The notes under the pieces are model-generated. The model did no database searches. It saw only the letters and a list, made by a program, of their open reading frames with translations, and was not told the origin of the DNA. Made by a program: the position numbers and the translations under genes. From JBCCSZ01 sp039821145 (GTDB lineage: Bacteria; Bacteroidota; Bacteroidia; Chitinophagales; Saprospiraceae), in the NCBI GenBank assembly GCA_039821145.1, contig JBCBOS010000002.1, positions 369,354 through 433,353 on the forward strand: DNA of 64,000 nucleotides, given 5' to 3'. Positions within the stretch are counted from its first letter, which is position 1, and each line of letters begins with the position of its first letter. Below, piece after piece: positions 16,048 through 25,294 of the stretch.

Positions 16048-19002
16048 TCACCGCATTCGTTGCCACAGGGCTTGGAGTGCGTAGAATAAAACACCTGCCA
16101 GCAAGACGAGCAAGAAGAACCGTTTCCAGGGCCAGCTTTGTGGGGGCAATTGCAGTGGGTCGGTCTTGCCGATGAGGATGAGGTGCGACCAAAAGCCGGG
16201 AATGGCATAGGCTGGGTTGGTGGTCTCCATGTACACCAATTTGGCTTTTTGCAGTGCAACGTCTTTGGGCATTCCTTGTCGCAAATTTTCGTAAAAGGGA
16301 AGCATGATTTGTTTGGTAGAAATGTCGGAAGCACTCCACAGGCTGGCCACCAAGCTGGGACATCCCGCATAGGTGAAGGCGCGGGACAGGGAGCGGATGC
16401 CTTCTCCACTCTTGATGTCGCCATAGGCGGAGTTGCAAGCACTCAAGGTGACCAGTTCAGAATGGAGTCGAGTGCTGTACAAGTCAGCGGGTTTGAGCAG
16501 GTAGTCGATGGAGTCAGAAGTCCGCGTAAAGATCAGTGCTGTATTGAGAGGGTTGTCTTCTTCCACAATGCCGTGCATGGCCAGATGCAACAGATAGGCA
16601 CTGGGCGCATTTTTCAAAAACGTTTCTTTGGTGGCATCCTGATTGAGCCAGGTTTTGCCATTGAACAGATCGGCGATCTCTGCCACCTCATCATCCGAGT
16701 AGATCAAACGCCCGATGGATCTCTCGGGCAGCAAACTGTCTCCATTGCTTTTTTTCAAGCCATTGACTCCCTCCAGGGTATAATCGTCGTATTCGAGGCC
16801 GAAACCAATGAAGCGCTCAATGGCTTGCTGTACGCGATCGCTGGCCGTCTTGTCAAATGCCAACTGGTTGGAATAGGCATAGCTGATGGCATATCGTCGG
16901 ATGAGGTAGGGCTTGGGAATCCGCTTTGGTTTGGTCTTGCTGGTCAGCAGTACATCGAAGGAGATTTGGAGGAGGAGTTGGTCGGGGATGATGAGCAGGC
17001 GGCGGATTTGGTTGTTTCTTCTGTGGTCGATCAGGGGCTTGTTCAACAGTTGTTGGTACAGTTGGTGACTGAGATCGGAAAATGTTTCTTCGGAGAAGTC
17101 GAGTCCACTGTCCAAAAGGGCGCGAAAAGTTCGGCAATCTTGGGCAAAGCTGTCTGACAGTTCCAGCCGATGGTAGAAGATGGTTTGGGAGGAAATGCTG
17201 AATACGTAGGCCTGTGATGGACCGATGAAGTATTCCAAGAGGATTTGGTCGTCGGCCAGTTGCTTTTGGACATCGTCGATGCTGTTGGGGGATTGGAAGG
17301 CGTACTTGAGTTGGTAGTAGGCCGGAAATTCCCTTTCGAACTGTTCGATGAGTTTTTGGTACTGTCTTTTGATGGCAAATAGACTGTCTTCGAGGCTGGC
17401 CGTTTGTGGAAGTTTTTGTTCGGCCTGCAATTCATAGAGTGTGCTTTCGAGTTCGTGGGCACTCTTTTTCAGAGATCGCTCCTTGTCCAGCAAGTCGGTA
17501 GGGATGCCACTGAATTCTTTGGAATACTCGTCGTGCATTCCTTCGAGCAAGACGATGGCCTTGTTTTTGGCGCAGAAGTAATACGCTTTTTCCAGGTATT
17601 TTTTCTCGCCACTTTGTTCATAGAGATTCAGGCAGATGTCAATGGCATTTTCGTAAATGGGGACAACGTCTTCGATGAGTTGGTAGCGAGAGCCAGCAGC
17701 TTGGTAGGATTGCCGCATTTGGGTGATCAGCGTATCCAGAGCCAGGTGGGTATTCAGTGCGCGTTGCAGATAAGCCTGGTCGTCATTGCTGCCGGAAGCT
17801 TTCTTGAAGAAGACCCTGGCTTTGGATGCCATGAGTTGCAGCAGCGTAGGCCGATCATTGCTGCGTTGTTGAGAGAAGGTGGGGTTGTCAGCGATTTTTT
17901 TGGATCGAAAGTCTGGGACCAATGCCTGTATGCCCATTTGGTGTGTCCGCAGGGCTTTGTTGAGCTTTCCTTGTCCTTCGTAGATGTCGCCAAAGTTGGC
18001 TTGGCACTTGGCAATGTCGGCATGGTAGCGGGTTTTCAACTCCTTTTGCAAAATGTTTTGAGAGCGTTTGGTATAGGCAAGGGCTTTGTCAAACTTTCCT
18101 TGTCTGATGTATACAGTTCCGATGTTTTCGTAATTGTCGGCCAGATTGAGGTGGGTGTAAGAGTCGCGGGATTGTCGGTAGTCCCGCTTGTTGATTTCCA
18201 TTGATTTTGTCAGGTGTTCAATGGCTTCGTTGTGGCGCCCGGTTTCCTTGAACAGCAATCCGAGATTGTTGTAGCAATTGCCAAGTACCCACTCATCGAC
18301 TCCCTCCATTTGGCGGGCCAGGTCCAGGCTTTTTTGGTGCGCGTCGAATGCTTGTCTGTATTTTTTTTGTGTCTCATAGGCGAAGCCCAGCTCTGTATGG
18401 CATTGCAGTAGAGAGTATTCGTCGTCGGTCTGCTGAGCCAGTCGGATGGCCTTTCGGGCAAAGGTGGCAGCAGCCGTAGCATCCCCTTTCTTATTGTACA
18501 AACGACTCATTTGCAGGTAGAGGGCCGTCAGTCTCTCGATGGGTGGTTCCTCCTGCTTTTCCAGAAGATTGGCGGCTGATTGACCATATTGCTGAGCCAA
18601 GTCGGTTTTGTCAAAGTAGTTGCACAGAACGAATAGCACATAGTAGCTGTTGAGCAGGTCCGGGTCATTGGCGGGAAGCTTTTGTTGTCGGATGAGAAGT
18701 GCTTTGCGAAAATTTTGCAAGGCTTGTCGGAAATTGTTTTCACTGTCTCCCGAGCTGTAGTGCAAGACCCCCATTTTGTGGTACAACATGGACAGGAGGC
18801 GCGGGTACTCACTGAGTTGTTGAGCGTACTGTCGGATGTCCTTGCGCAACATTTTCTCCGCTTTTTTGAAATCGCCTTCCCGGATCAGTGAGGAGGCTTC
18901 CTGGATGCGTTGCTGCAGGAATGTTGTATCGACAACCTGCCCTTGCACCAAGGACAGGCTGCCGAAAAACAATAGGAACAATGAGATTTTTTGGTACATC
19001 AA
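16048..19002 (-). CDS. exported TPR-CHAT (caspase-like peptidase) protein
   Basis: 984 residues. A signal peptide (ISLFLLFFGSLSLVQG) is followed by roughly ten TPR-like repeats (about 40-400, for example LGNCYNNLGLLFKETGRHNE), a helical linker (about 460-560), and a C-terminal CHAT domain (about 590-955) with the catalytic dyad H810 in LHLAMHG and C856 in LSACNSAYG. A membrane helix near the C-terminus (RFFLLVLLAGVLFYALQALW) is followed by a short basic tail. CHAT domains are caspase/separase-like cysteine peptidases. The signal peptide and tail suggest that the TPR and CHAT parts sit in the periplasm, unlike cytosolic TPR-CHAT of type III-E CRISPR. The start overlaps the stop of the subtilisin-like gene by 4 nt, implying translational coupling. 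Confidence 0.9.
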   Translation of the reverse strand: MMYQKISLFLLFFGSLSLVQGQVVDTTFLQQRIQEASSLIREGDFKKAEKMLRKDIRQYAQQLSEYPRLLSMLYHKMGVLHYSSGDSENNFRQALQNFRKALLIRQQKLPANDPDLLNSYYVLFVLCNYFDKTDLAQQYGQSAANLLEKQEEPPIERLTALYLQMSRLYNKKGDATAAATFARKAIRLAQQTDDEYSLLQCHTELGFAYETQKKYRQAFDAHQKSLDLARQMEGVDEWVLGNCYNNLGLLFKETGRHNEAIEHLTKSMEINKRDYRQSRDSYTHLNLADNYENIGTVYIRQGKFDKALAYTKRSQNILQKELKTRYHADIAKCQANFGDIYEGQGKLNKALRTHQMGIQALVPDFRSKKIADNPTFSQQRSNDRPTLLQLMASKARVFFKKASGSNDDQAYLQRALNTHLALDTLITQMRQSYQAAGSRYQLIEDVVPIYENAIDICLNLYEQSGEKKYLEKAYYFCAKNKAIVLLEGMHDEYSKEFSGIPTDLLDKERSLKKSAHELESTLYELQAEQKLPQTASLEDSLFAIKRQYQKLIEQFEREFPAYYQLKYAFQSPNSIDDVQKQLADDQILLEYFIGPSQAYVFSISSQTIFYHRLELSDSFAQDCRTFRALLDSGLDFSEETFSDLSHQLYQQLLNKPLIDHRRNNQIRRLLIIPDQLLLQISFDVLLTSKTKPKRIPKPYLIRRYAISYAYSNQLAFDKTASDRVQQAIERFIGFGLEYDDYTLEGVNGLKKSNGDSLLPERSIGRLIYSDDEVAEIADLFNGKTWLNQDATKETFLKNAPSAYLLHLAMHGIVEEDNPLNTALIFTRTSDSIDYLLKPADLYSTRLHSELVTLSACNSAYGDIKSGEGIRSLSRAFTYAGCPSLVASLWSASDISTKQIMLPFYENLRQGMPKDVALQKAKLVYMETTNPAYAIPGFWSHLILIGKTDPLQLPPQSWPWKRFFLLVLLAGVLFYALQALWQRMR

Positions 19003-20507
19003 TGCTTTAGGGTCTTTCGAGTCATCAATACGTTTCCTTGTTTTAAGGTAAGGAAATAAATACCGGCTGGCAAATGGCTTTGGTCTTTTGTGAGTTGTTG
19101 TGGACCGGCCTCAAAGTACTGTTCGAAAGAATCTACGACTCTTCCTGCCGCATCGGTCAGTCGGAAGTAACACACCCCTTCGCTTTGCTGTTGCCAACGG
19201 ATGTCAAATGCTCCTTCGAATGGGTTGGGGAAGACGTCTATATCCTGTTGGATATTTGATAGCTTGGTAGAAGACGGCTGTGTTTGGCGAATCCTGCTGA
19301 GGAAGTTTCCCAGCCATTGCTTTGCATTGCCCGCATTGACTTGACCTCTGGTTGTGGAGGAAATATTGGCGTTTTCTGTTCCATACAAAATGGCATCCTT
19401 GATGACGAGGGGTTGCATGGGGCAAAGGTGGGTACTCAATACAGCTGCCAGTCCAGTGACAATGGCCGATGACATGGAGGTGCCTACTTTGAACTCCCAC
19501 CCTTCGTTGAGGACAGTGCTGTAGACCAGGCCCGGTGCTCCCAGGTCGACATGGATGTCGCCAAAGTTGGAGAAGGACATGATGTCTTTGGAACAATCAG
19601 TCGATCCCACAGTGATGAGGTTGGAGCAATCAAAACTTGCCGGGAAGCTGGTGTAGGGTTGCGTGTCGATGTCGATCCCGTGATTGCCTGCAGATGTCAC
19701 CACCAAAACGTTGTGTTGGCCCGCGAGGTTGATGGCGTATTCCAGGGGAACAGGCTTGGTGATGGTGTCTACTCTGGGGCCTAAGTAACCCAAGCTGATG
19801 TTGATGATGTTGGCATTGCGCAAGATGGAGTGATCGATGGCAAGGATGAGGTCGAATAGGTGTCCACTGCCCGTACCGTCTTGTGTTCGCAAAGGCATCA
19901 TACTGACATTGGTGGCACCTGCGTTGAAAACCATTTGTGCGATGGTGCCTGCCACATGTGTGCCGTGGCTGTGCTCATCTGTCTGTGAATGAGTGTTATT
20001 GATGAAATCGTAGCTGCTGACCCAGTTGAGGGGACTCAGATAAGGATGATCGGTGTCTACTCCTGAGTCGATGATGGATACGATGACTTCGCATTGACTT
20101 GAGGCAGGACAACTAAGGGAGGTGTTGCAAGGAGTGATGTCTCCAGGTGCCATGTCACCCTGTTGTTTTTCGGAGACGAGAAAAGTTTCGTAGTTGGGCC
20201 CACCACTGTCTATGGTCGTTTTTACCCTCGCCTTTTTCCCCACATCTTCGATGTCGAGTGTGTCATCGCCAATGAGAAAAAATTGTTCGCTGTTGATGTA
20301 AATAAAAGAGTCCAATTGCCAGTGTCGGATACTCGACAGGGGACTTATTCCCAATTCAGTGGCATTGAATTCCTGGCGAATGTTTTCAATGGTATCGGGA
20401 TGTGTTCCGTCTTGAAATCTGACGAGTATTTCAGTTTGCGCAATCAGGGAAGAAAAGCTGGGGAATAGGCATACCAATAGCAGCTTGATTAGGTTTGACT
20501 TTTTCAT
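18999..20507 (-). CDS. secreted subtilisin-like (S8) serine protease with T9SS sorting domain
   Basis: 502 residues. Signal peptide LLVCLFPSFSSLIAQ, a short inhibitor-like prodomain (about 25-100), then an S8 catalytic domain with the full triad: D147 in SIIDSGVDTDH, H181 in HGTHVAGT and S344 in GTSMSSA. The oxyanion Asn lies in TSAGNHG. The C-terminus is a T9SS type A domain (DIDVFPNPFEGAFDIRW, PAGIYFLTLKQG). The enzyme is inferred to reach the cell surface or medium. The last 4 nt overlap the start of the TPR-CHAT gene, so the two form an operon with the protease first. Confidence 0.92.
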   Translation of the reverse strand: MKKSNLIKLLLVCLFPSFSSLIAQTEILVRFQDGTHPDTIENIRQEFNATELGISPLSSIRHWQLDSFIYINSEQFFLIGDDTLDIEDVGKKARVKTTIDSGGPNYETFLVSEKQQGDMAPGDITPCNTSLSCPASSQCEVIVSIIDSGVDTDHPYLSPLNWVSSYDFINNTHSQTDEHSHGTHVAGTIAQMVFNAGATNVSMMPLRTQDGTGSGHLFDLILAIDHSILRNANIINISLGYLGPRVDTITKPVPLEYAINLAGQHNVLVVTSAGNHGIDIDTQPYTSFPASFDCSNLITVGSTDCSKDIMSFSNFGDIHVDLGAPGLVYSTVLNEGWEFKVGTSMSSAIVTGLAAVLSTHLCPMQPLVIKDAILYGTENANISSTTRGQVNAGNAKQWLGNFLSRIRQTQPSSTKLSNIQQDIDVFPNPFEGAFDIRWQQQSEGVCYFRLTDAAGRVVDSFEQYFEAGPQQLTKDQSHLPAGIYFLTLKQGNVLMTRKTLKH

Positions 20508-20598
20508 TACACGTTTGTTTTGACTGAAGAATTATAAGCTATTATGTATTCCTATAAGCTCAGTCTCCCACTCGTGTGACATCAGTGAAATGATTTTT

Positions 20599-21012
20599 TT
20601 ACAACAGCATTCTTTTTTGGAGATTTGCAGTCATCAGCAAGCATTTTTTGCCGCTTCCAAACCAGCTGTGTCGACGGGCTGCTATGAATCTGTAGATGGC
20701 GTCTCGGATGAACAATGGAATGACATGGAGTGCATACAGGTATTTCCACGGTTTGCCGAGTAGCCTGCATATTTGCAAAACAGCAGTGGAATGGCGCGCA
20801 GCAGTTTGTCGGTGGACCAGCACGACAGATTGCAGTTCCTCTTTCGGAAGGCCATGCGCTTGCAACAGTTGTTGCCCTTTGGAAGATTGCAGGGCAGCGA
20901 AGTGAATGCGCTTGGAGGCATCGTGTTTGATCACCCACTGGATGAACCCACTGCAGAGCAGGCAATCGCCGTCGAAGAGGATGATGGGATGTTGCTGTAT
21001 GATCTCTTTCAT
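20599..21012 (-). CDS. DCC-family thiol-disulfide oxidoreductase (DUF393)
   Basis: 137 residues from the ATG at 21012 (MKEIIQQHPIILFDGDC); longer in-frame starts would lie inside the HTTM gene. The DxxCxxC motif of the DCC family is present as DGDCLLC, with the typical basic helical middle (FIQWVIKHDASKRIHF) and the C-terminal RFIAARRHSWFG. The family is predicted to have a thioredoxin-like fold; its substrates are not established. The ATG overlaps the stop of the HTTM gene by 4 nt, so the two are translationally coupled. Confidence 0.88.
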   Translation of the reverse strand: MKEIIQQHPIILFDGDCLLCSGFIQWVIKHDASKRIHFAALQSSKGQQLLQAHGLPKEELQSVVLVHRQTAARHSTAVLQICRLLGKPWKYLYALHVIPLFIRDAIYRFIAARRHSWFGSGKKCLLMTANLQKRMLL

Positions 21013-21989
21013 GCTTCGGCGATTTGTTTGGTCGATGGGCGGAGAAAATGCTTCAGTGATGTTCCCCATTTCTCCAAGGCGGAGATGTAAGGATGTCCAA
21101 AGGCGGCGATGTTCAAGATGATCATCAGAGCAGCAAAGTAGTACAAGCCCATGAAGATGGCGATGCCAATGTGCATGCTGACGATGGCTGCCAGGCAATA
21201 GGGTCGAGTCTTTCGGTGAAACATGAACAGGGGGTAGCCACATTCGATGAGCAGGACAAACCAGCCCATGACCATGGCAAATGTTGGAACAGATGCGATC
21301 CAGCCCATGTCAAACTGATTGAACTGAGGAAGTGTGGCTGCCCGCCAGATGGCTTCTCCGTTCCACCAATGGTTGCCCAGTGCTTTTCCAAACCCTCCCA
21401 TGAAATAAGCGATGACCAAATGGAGTTGCAACACCCGAAGAAAGGCTGTGACACTCCAACTTGCTCCCTTGGACTTTCGATTCCACAACAGACTGTCAAC
21501 CGACCAGTATCGTCCCATCGGCATGAGGATGCAGTAAAACAAAGTGAATCCCAAAAAGACATCGGCTCCATATGAAAACATGCTGCCGGTCCCCATCAAC
21601 AAGAGATGACAGCACCAGCACATGACAGCCATCAGACGCGTTGCCAAACCGATGGCCAGACCAACACCGCTGATGATGAAAATGTGTGCCAGTAAGTACA
21701 CGGAGTCGGGCTCGCTCACGCCAAGATGCGCAACGGCATTGGTGAACCAGCTGATTCTGGGAGCAAACTCGAACAGCATGAGTTCTGTGATCTCAGACCG
21801 GATGAAGCCCTGGGCACCATATATATTGAGCAAATCCGGATAGACACCAAGCATTTGAGAAACGCAGAACAGCCCGATGGCAATTCGAAGGAAAGAGAGA
21901 TTTTTGGCTTCGCTGGGGGCAAAGAAAAATTGGTTGATTTGGGCGTACAGCTTTTGAAAGATGGTCATGATGAGAGTTTTGAGTGACAT
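21009..21989 (-). CDS. HTTM-domain integral membrane protein
   Basis: 326 residues with about seven or eight membrane segments (LRIAIGLFCVSQML, VYLLAHIFIISGVGLAIGLA, FLGFTLFYCILMPMG, AMVMGWFVLLIECGYPLFMF). The motifs PMGRYWSVDSLL and MGGFGKALGNHWWNGEA fit the HTTM (horizontally transferred transmembrane) family, related to vitamin-K-dependent gamma-carboxylase but usually without its carboxylase active site. The biochemical role in bacteria is not settled. It follows the unknown anchored protein by 12 bp and overlaps the DCC gene, and HTTM and DCC-family genes are often neighbours. Confidence 0.85.
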   Translation of the reverse strand: MSLKTLIMTIFQKLYAQINQFFFAPSEAKNLSFLRIAIGLFCVSQMLGVYPDLLNIYGAQGFIRSEITELMLFEFAPRISWFTNAVAHLGVSEPDSVYLLAHIFIISGVGLAIGLATRLMAVMCWCCHLLLMGTGSMFSYGADVFLGFTLFYCILMPMGRYWSVDSLLWNRKSKGASWSVTAFLRVLQLHLVIAYFMGGFGKALGNHWWNGEAIWRAATLPQFNQFDMGWIASVPTFAMVMGWFVLLIECGYPLFMFHRKTRPYCLAAIVSMHIGIAIFMGLYYFAALMIILNIAAFGHPYISALEKWGTSLKHFLRPSTKQIAEA

Positions 21990-22001
21990 GCGGAGAATTG
22001 T

Positions 22002-22565
22002 TTATGCATTCTTTTGGAAGACAAACTTGGTGTGTTCAAAGAATTTTTTGCGAACCCCTGCCCGATAGTCCTCCATGGTAGGGAGTCGGTAGATGCCACA
22101 AATGACTTGGACAGAGGAGTACTCGTTTTGGAGCAATTCGAAAATTCTAACCCCCCATGATTGAGCAACCAGTGGCCGCAAATCCTCATTGTCCTTGTAC
22201 CAGTTGACACTCGTATTGACCCGTTCTCTACCCAGTATGCTGTGCAAAGGGGCCTTGACATATTCCACTTGGTTTTGCTCATTCTGGATTTTGAAATAAA
22301 GCGTCCAACCACTGGGAACGTTGGGAGAAAAGAATCCATAACCTCTGTTGGAAAAAGCGTAGAGAGAATACTTCTGGAGAAGTGGAGGGATGACATCGTC
22401 TGCAGAGGGCATGAATTTTTTCATGTTTTTCATCAGGATGGCAGCCGGTTCATTGAGCTGCTTCATGACGGATTCTTTTTGATACGTTTGCAATGACAAA
22501 AGGCATGTGACCAGGATGATGGCGAAGTGAAGGACAAAAAAGCCGAGGAATAGCATTTTTTTCAT
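22002..22565 (-). CDS. membrane-anchored hypothetical protein upstream of HTTM gene
   Basis: 187 residues with one N-terminal membrane helix (MLFLGFFVLHFAIILVTCLLSL) followed by a soluble domain that contains aromatic-rich strands (YAFSNRGYGFFSPNVPSGWTLYFK) and ends AGVRKKFFEHTKFVFQKNA. The pattern recalls small proteins that accompany HTTM genes in Bacteroidota, but I cannot name a family. It is the first gene of the three-gene run leading to HTTM and DCC proteins. Confidence 0.75.
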   Translation of the reverse strand: MKKMLFLGFFVLHFAIILVTCLLSLQTYQKESVMKQLNEPAAILMKNMKKFMPSADDVIPPLLQKYSLYAFSNRGYGFFSPNVPSGWTLYFKIQNEQNQVEYVKAPLHSILGRERVNTSVNWYKDNEDLRPLVAQSWGVRIFELLQNEYSSVQVICGIYRLPTMEDYRAGVRKKFFEHTKFVFQKNA

Positions 22566-22687
22566 GGCAATGGAATTGAAAGGTGAGGGGTGAAAACAGT
22601 AATGACAGGAGAAGATGTGACTGTGTAAAGCCTCAATTTCCTCCTGCCATTCCTAAACATATATTGCTTACAAACGTGTAGCTTTGA

Positions 22688-23119
22688 TTAGTTGCGAGGT
22701 CCTTGACCTTGGTACTTGCCGAACAATTCGTTGGCCACTTCTGCTACCTGTGGAGCCGCCTGTACCGCGTCGAAAACCTTGGACTTGGTGAGGCAATCTA
22801 GCCAGCTGCCCCAAATGTCGCACTCTGTGAAGCCTGCAGCAGGGTTGACGTCAGCTACGTCTCTGTAGATCAGCTCTACTTGGTCGACGCCCATGCTTCC
22901 GTAGGTGCGGCGCTGGCTGTTGTCGTCGATCAGGAAGGCACCGGGATTGGTATTTTCCAGCAGGCTGATCAAAGTGGCTTCATCTTCAGCACTGAATTCT
23001 ACTTGGCTGATGACCCATTTGCCGTTGCCGTCGGTATAAGTTTGAGCAGTGGCCGTGTTGTTGAAAGAAAGGCAAACGAAAAGCAATGCGCAGAGGTTGA
23101 AAATAAACTTGAGTTTCAT
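22688..23119 (-). CDS. small secreted hypothetical protein
   Basis: 143 residues with a clear signal peptide (FIFNLCALLFVCLSFNNTATAQ, cut after TAQ). The mature part of about 118 residues contains two cysteines (ECDIWGSWLDCLT), which could form a disulfide, and ends QGQGPRN. There is no sorting domain, so it is predicted to be periplasmic or released. I do not recognise the family. Confidence 0.75.
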   Translation of the reverse strand: MKLKFIFNLCALLFVCLSFNNTATAQTYTDGNGKWVISQVEFSAEDEATLISLLENTNPGAFLIDDNSQRRTYGSMGVDQVELIYRDVADVNPAAGFTECDIWGSWLDCLTKSKVFDAVQAAPQVAEVANELFGKYQGQGPRN

Positions 23120-23248
23120 GATGGTGTGATTTAGGATTGTGAGTGAAATTGGTTGATTGTTAGATATACGGTACCCAGTTCATCTACTGTCTAGAATCGC
23201 GTCTGAATGGGGGTATGTCCTTGTGAATGTGCGTGTTTCTTAGATGTT

Positions 23249-24304
23249 TTAGCTTCCGCCGAAGAGTAGTTCTTTGAGCTTGGAGCCTTTGATTTCGGAC
23301 AGCTCGTAGGCCGTGTTGAATTTCTGGGAAGTTTCGGATATTTCCTTTTTGAGCTGAGAGAAGTTCTTCGGCAAATCCTTGATACAGTTCGTATCAAATT
23401 CATAGGTCGTCAGTATCCTGTCGAATTTGCTGTAGTATCGATTGCCTTGCGAGACAAAGGTATTGTACTTGTTGATGAAGTCTACGACTCCGTGTATGGC
23501 AAACTTGAGTTCTATTTCTCGCTTGGCCAGAACGGCGGCGTTGGCACCACCCTTCTTGTATTCTGCTTCGCTTTGCTCGGCGTATTGTTCGAGCAGATCG
23601 TATACCTTTTCCCAATCGTCTGACTGGCGGCATCTGGTCAATGGCCAATGGTAACCGAGGGGGCTGATGGCCGACTGAAACAGGGCCTCACACTCTTTTT
23701 TGAGCACGAGATTGGCATCTTTCAGGTATTCGGTCTCGAAGTAGATCACTTTCAAATCGGTATTCATGCGCAGGGTAAAGTCGAGGATGCACGATATTTG
23801 TGTAAACTCCTTTTCCCGCTTCTCCTTCTTTCCACTGCCGACGATGGCCGTTACCAGCGAAAAGGCTGATGCAATGTAGGGGTTGGTCTCCAGCAAGGGT
23901 GGCATCTGTAGATTGTGGCGATCCTTGAGCTTTTCTTTCATCAAAGCATTGACCTTCTTGAAGTCCGGATAAGAATGTGGATTGGACAACTTCTGGATGT
24001 TCTGATGGGTCTTCATGCTCGTGAAATGATGGTCGAGCCCCAAAATCTTCTCGTACAATAGTTTGAGAACGTCGATGCTCTTGCGGTACCGTTCTTTCAA
24101 GTCGTGTATTTGTTGGTACTCCTGGCCCACGACTACTGCTGTAGCAGGAGGGGACAACAGCCCATTGGTATCGGAGGCAATCAGTGTCGTTTGTGTGTGC
24201 AAACTGTCGGCTGGTAAGCTCGCTTTTTTGCCTTCAGAATGTGCGCGAAACTCTGGATAAAGTATTAATAGTGAGATGATAATGTATGGTAAAAATCGTT
24301 TCAT
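23249..24304 (-). CDS. exported, helix-rich hypothetical protein
   Basis: 351 residues from the ATG at 24304 (MKRFLPYIIISLLIL), chosen because it places a signal peptide or anchor at the N-terminus; an upstream in-frame ATG would add 23 charged residues. The rest is mostly charged helix (KERYRKSIDVLKLLYEKIL, YELSEIKGSKLKELLFGGS), with no membrane segments. Two cysteines lie in TRCRQSDDWEK and TNCIKDLPK. The family is not recognised. The protein resembles periplasmic components encoded with conjugation or secretion genes, but no other such gene is present. Confidence 0.7.
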   Translation of the reverse strand: MKRFLPYIIISLLILYPEFRAHSEGKKASLPADSLHTQTTLIASDTNGLLSPPATAVVVGQEYQQIHDLKERYRKSIDVLKLLYEKILGLDHHFTSMKTHQNIQKLSNPHSYPDFKKVNALMKEKLKDRHNLQMPPLLETNPYIASAFSLVTAIVGSGKKEKREKEFTQISCILDFTLRMNTDLKVIYFETEYLKDANLVLKKECEALFQSAISPLGYHWPLTRCRQSDDWEKVYDLLEQYAEQSEAEYKKGGANAAVLAKREIELKFAIHGVVDFINKYNTFVSQGNRYYSKFDRILTTYEFDTNCIKDLPKNFSQLKKEISETSQKFNTAYELSEIKGSKLKELLFGGS

Positions 24305-24472
24305 CGTTTCTGATTTTTGGCGGCTCGCTGCCGTTCGATCATATAAGAAAGACCGGGCTGCGATGTGACCCATTTTGCTGCAAAAAATATTTTTTTCAAA
24401 AAAGTCAGATTTTTTGTCACATTCCCTTTTTGCTGGGCTTATACATACATCTAATCAAAGTACCCAGTAGCG

Positions 24473-25294
24473 ATGACAGCATTGAACTCCCCCCTAGATT
24501 CCCCGTACCAAAGCGATCAGGCACTCTCCCCCAGCCTTCGCAATTACATCGAGCAAGCAATCGATCAACTCTCCATTGACAAAAAATACAAGGAAGATGG
24601 TCTTCGACAGTTGTACCAAAGAATTTCCCGACAAGTCAAGCAGCACGTCAATCCCAGTGAAGCACACAAAGAAGAGGGGATTCGGCAGATTATTTATAAA
24701 CTTGCAGAAAAAGAAGTTTTGAAAGATCAACAAGCTGCACTGAAAAACTTTGGACTGTCTGAAGCTGCCTTCAACGACATGCTCCGCCAATTGCAGCAGG
24801 GCGACAAAAGTCTGTTTGAAAAAATCTTCCTCTCCCATTTCCAAGATTGTCGCAATTTTCTCAAATACCGGTACAAGGCCTCCGATGAAGATGCATACGA
24901 TGCAAGCATGGAGGCGATGTTGACCTTCTGCAAAAGGCTGAAAGAAGGAAAGATCGCCTATGGCAACTTGCGCTTCTTATTCACTCGCATGGCCGGCCAG
25001 ATTTATCTGAAGTGGATCAAAAAACAATTGCCACAAGAATCCATTGAGGGCCTGGAAATTCCCGAAAAACCAGAGGAACTGGACCGGGAATCGATGGCCA
25101 TCCTCAACATCGCCTGGAGCAAACTTTGCCAGGATTGCAGTGGCCTGCTCAAAGCATTTTACTACGAGGGAATTCCGCTCAAAGACATCGCTTCGTTGAG
25201 AGGAAAATCTGCCTCAGCCATCCGCAAACAGAAACAAAGGTGTATGGAAAAATTGCAAACCCTTTTTGCTGAGCACTTTCAAAACAACTCATAA
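24473..25294 (+). CDS. sigma-70-family (ECF-like) RNA polymerase sigma factor with N-terminal extension
   Basis: 273 residues. Region 2 lies at about 105-165 (LRQLQQGDKSLFEKIFLSHFQDCRNFL, then a region-2.4-like YGNLRFLFTRMAGQIYLKWI) and region 4 at about 210-265 (LLKAFYYEGIPLKDIASLRGKSASAIRKQ). Usual ECF factors begin at region 2, so the first 100 residues, helical and charged, are an extra domain. The next gene starts inside the stop (TAATG) and encodes a membrane protein, the usual order for sigma and anti-sigma. An inverted repeat ATGTGAC/GTCACAT lies upstream (24363-24369 and 24416-24422). Confidence 0.85.
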   Translation: MTALNSPLDSPYQSDQALSPSLRNYIEQAIDQLSIDKKYKEDGLRQLYQRISRQVKQHVNPSEAHKEEGIRQIIYKLAEKEVLKDQQAALKNFGLSEAAFNDMLRQLQQGDKSLFEKIFLSHFQDCRNFLKYRYKASDEDAYDASMEAMLTFCKRLKEGKIAYGNLRFLFTRMAGQIYLKWIKKQLPQESIEGLEIPEKPEELDRESMAILNIAWSKLCQDCSGLLKAFYYEGIPLKDIASLRGKSASAIRKQKQRCMEKLQTLFAEHFQNNS

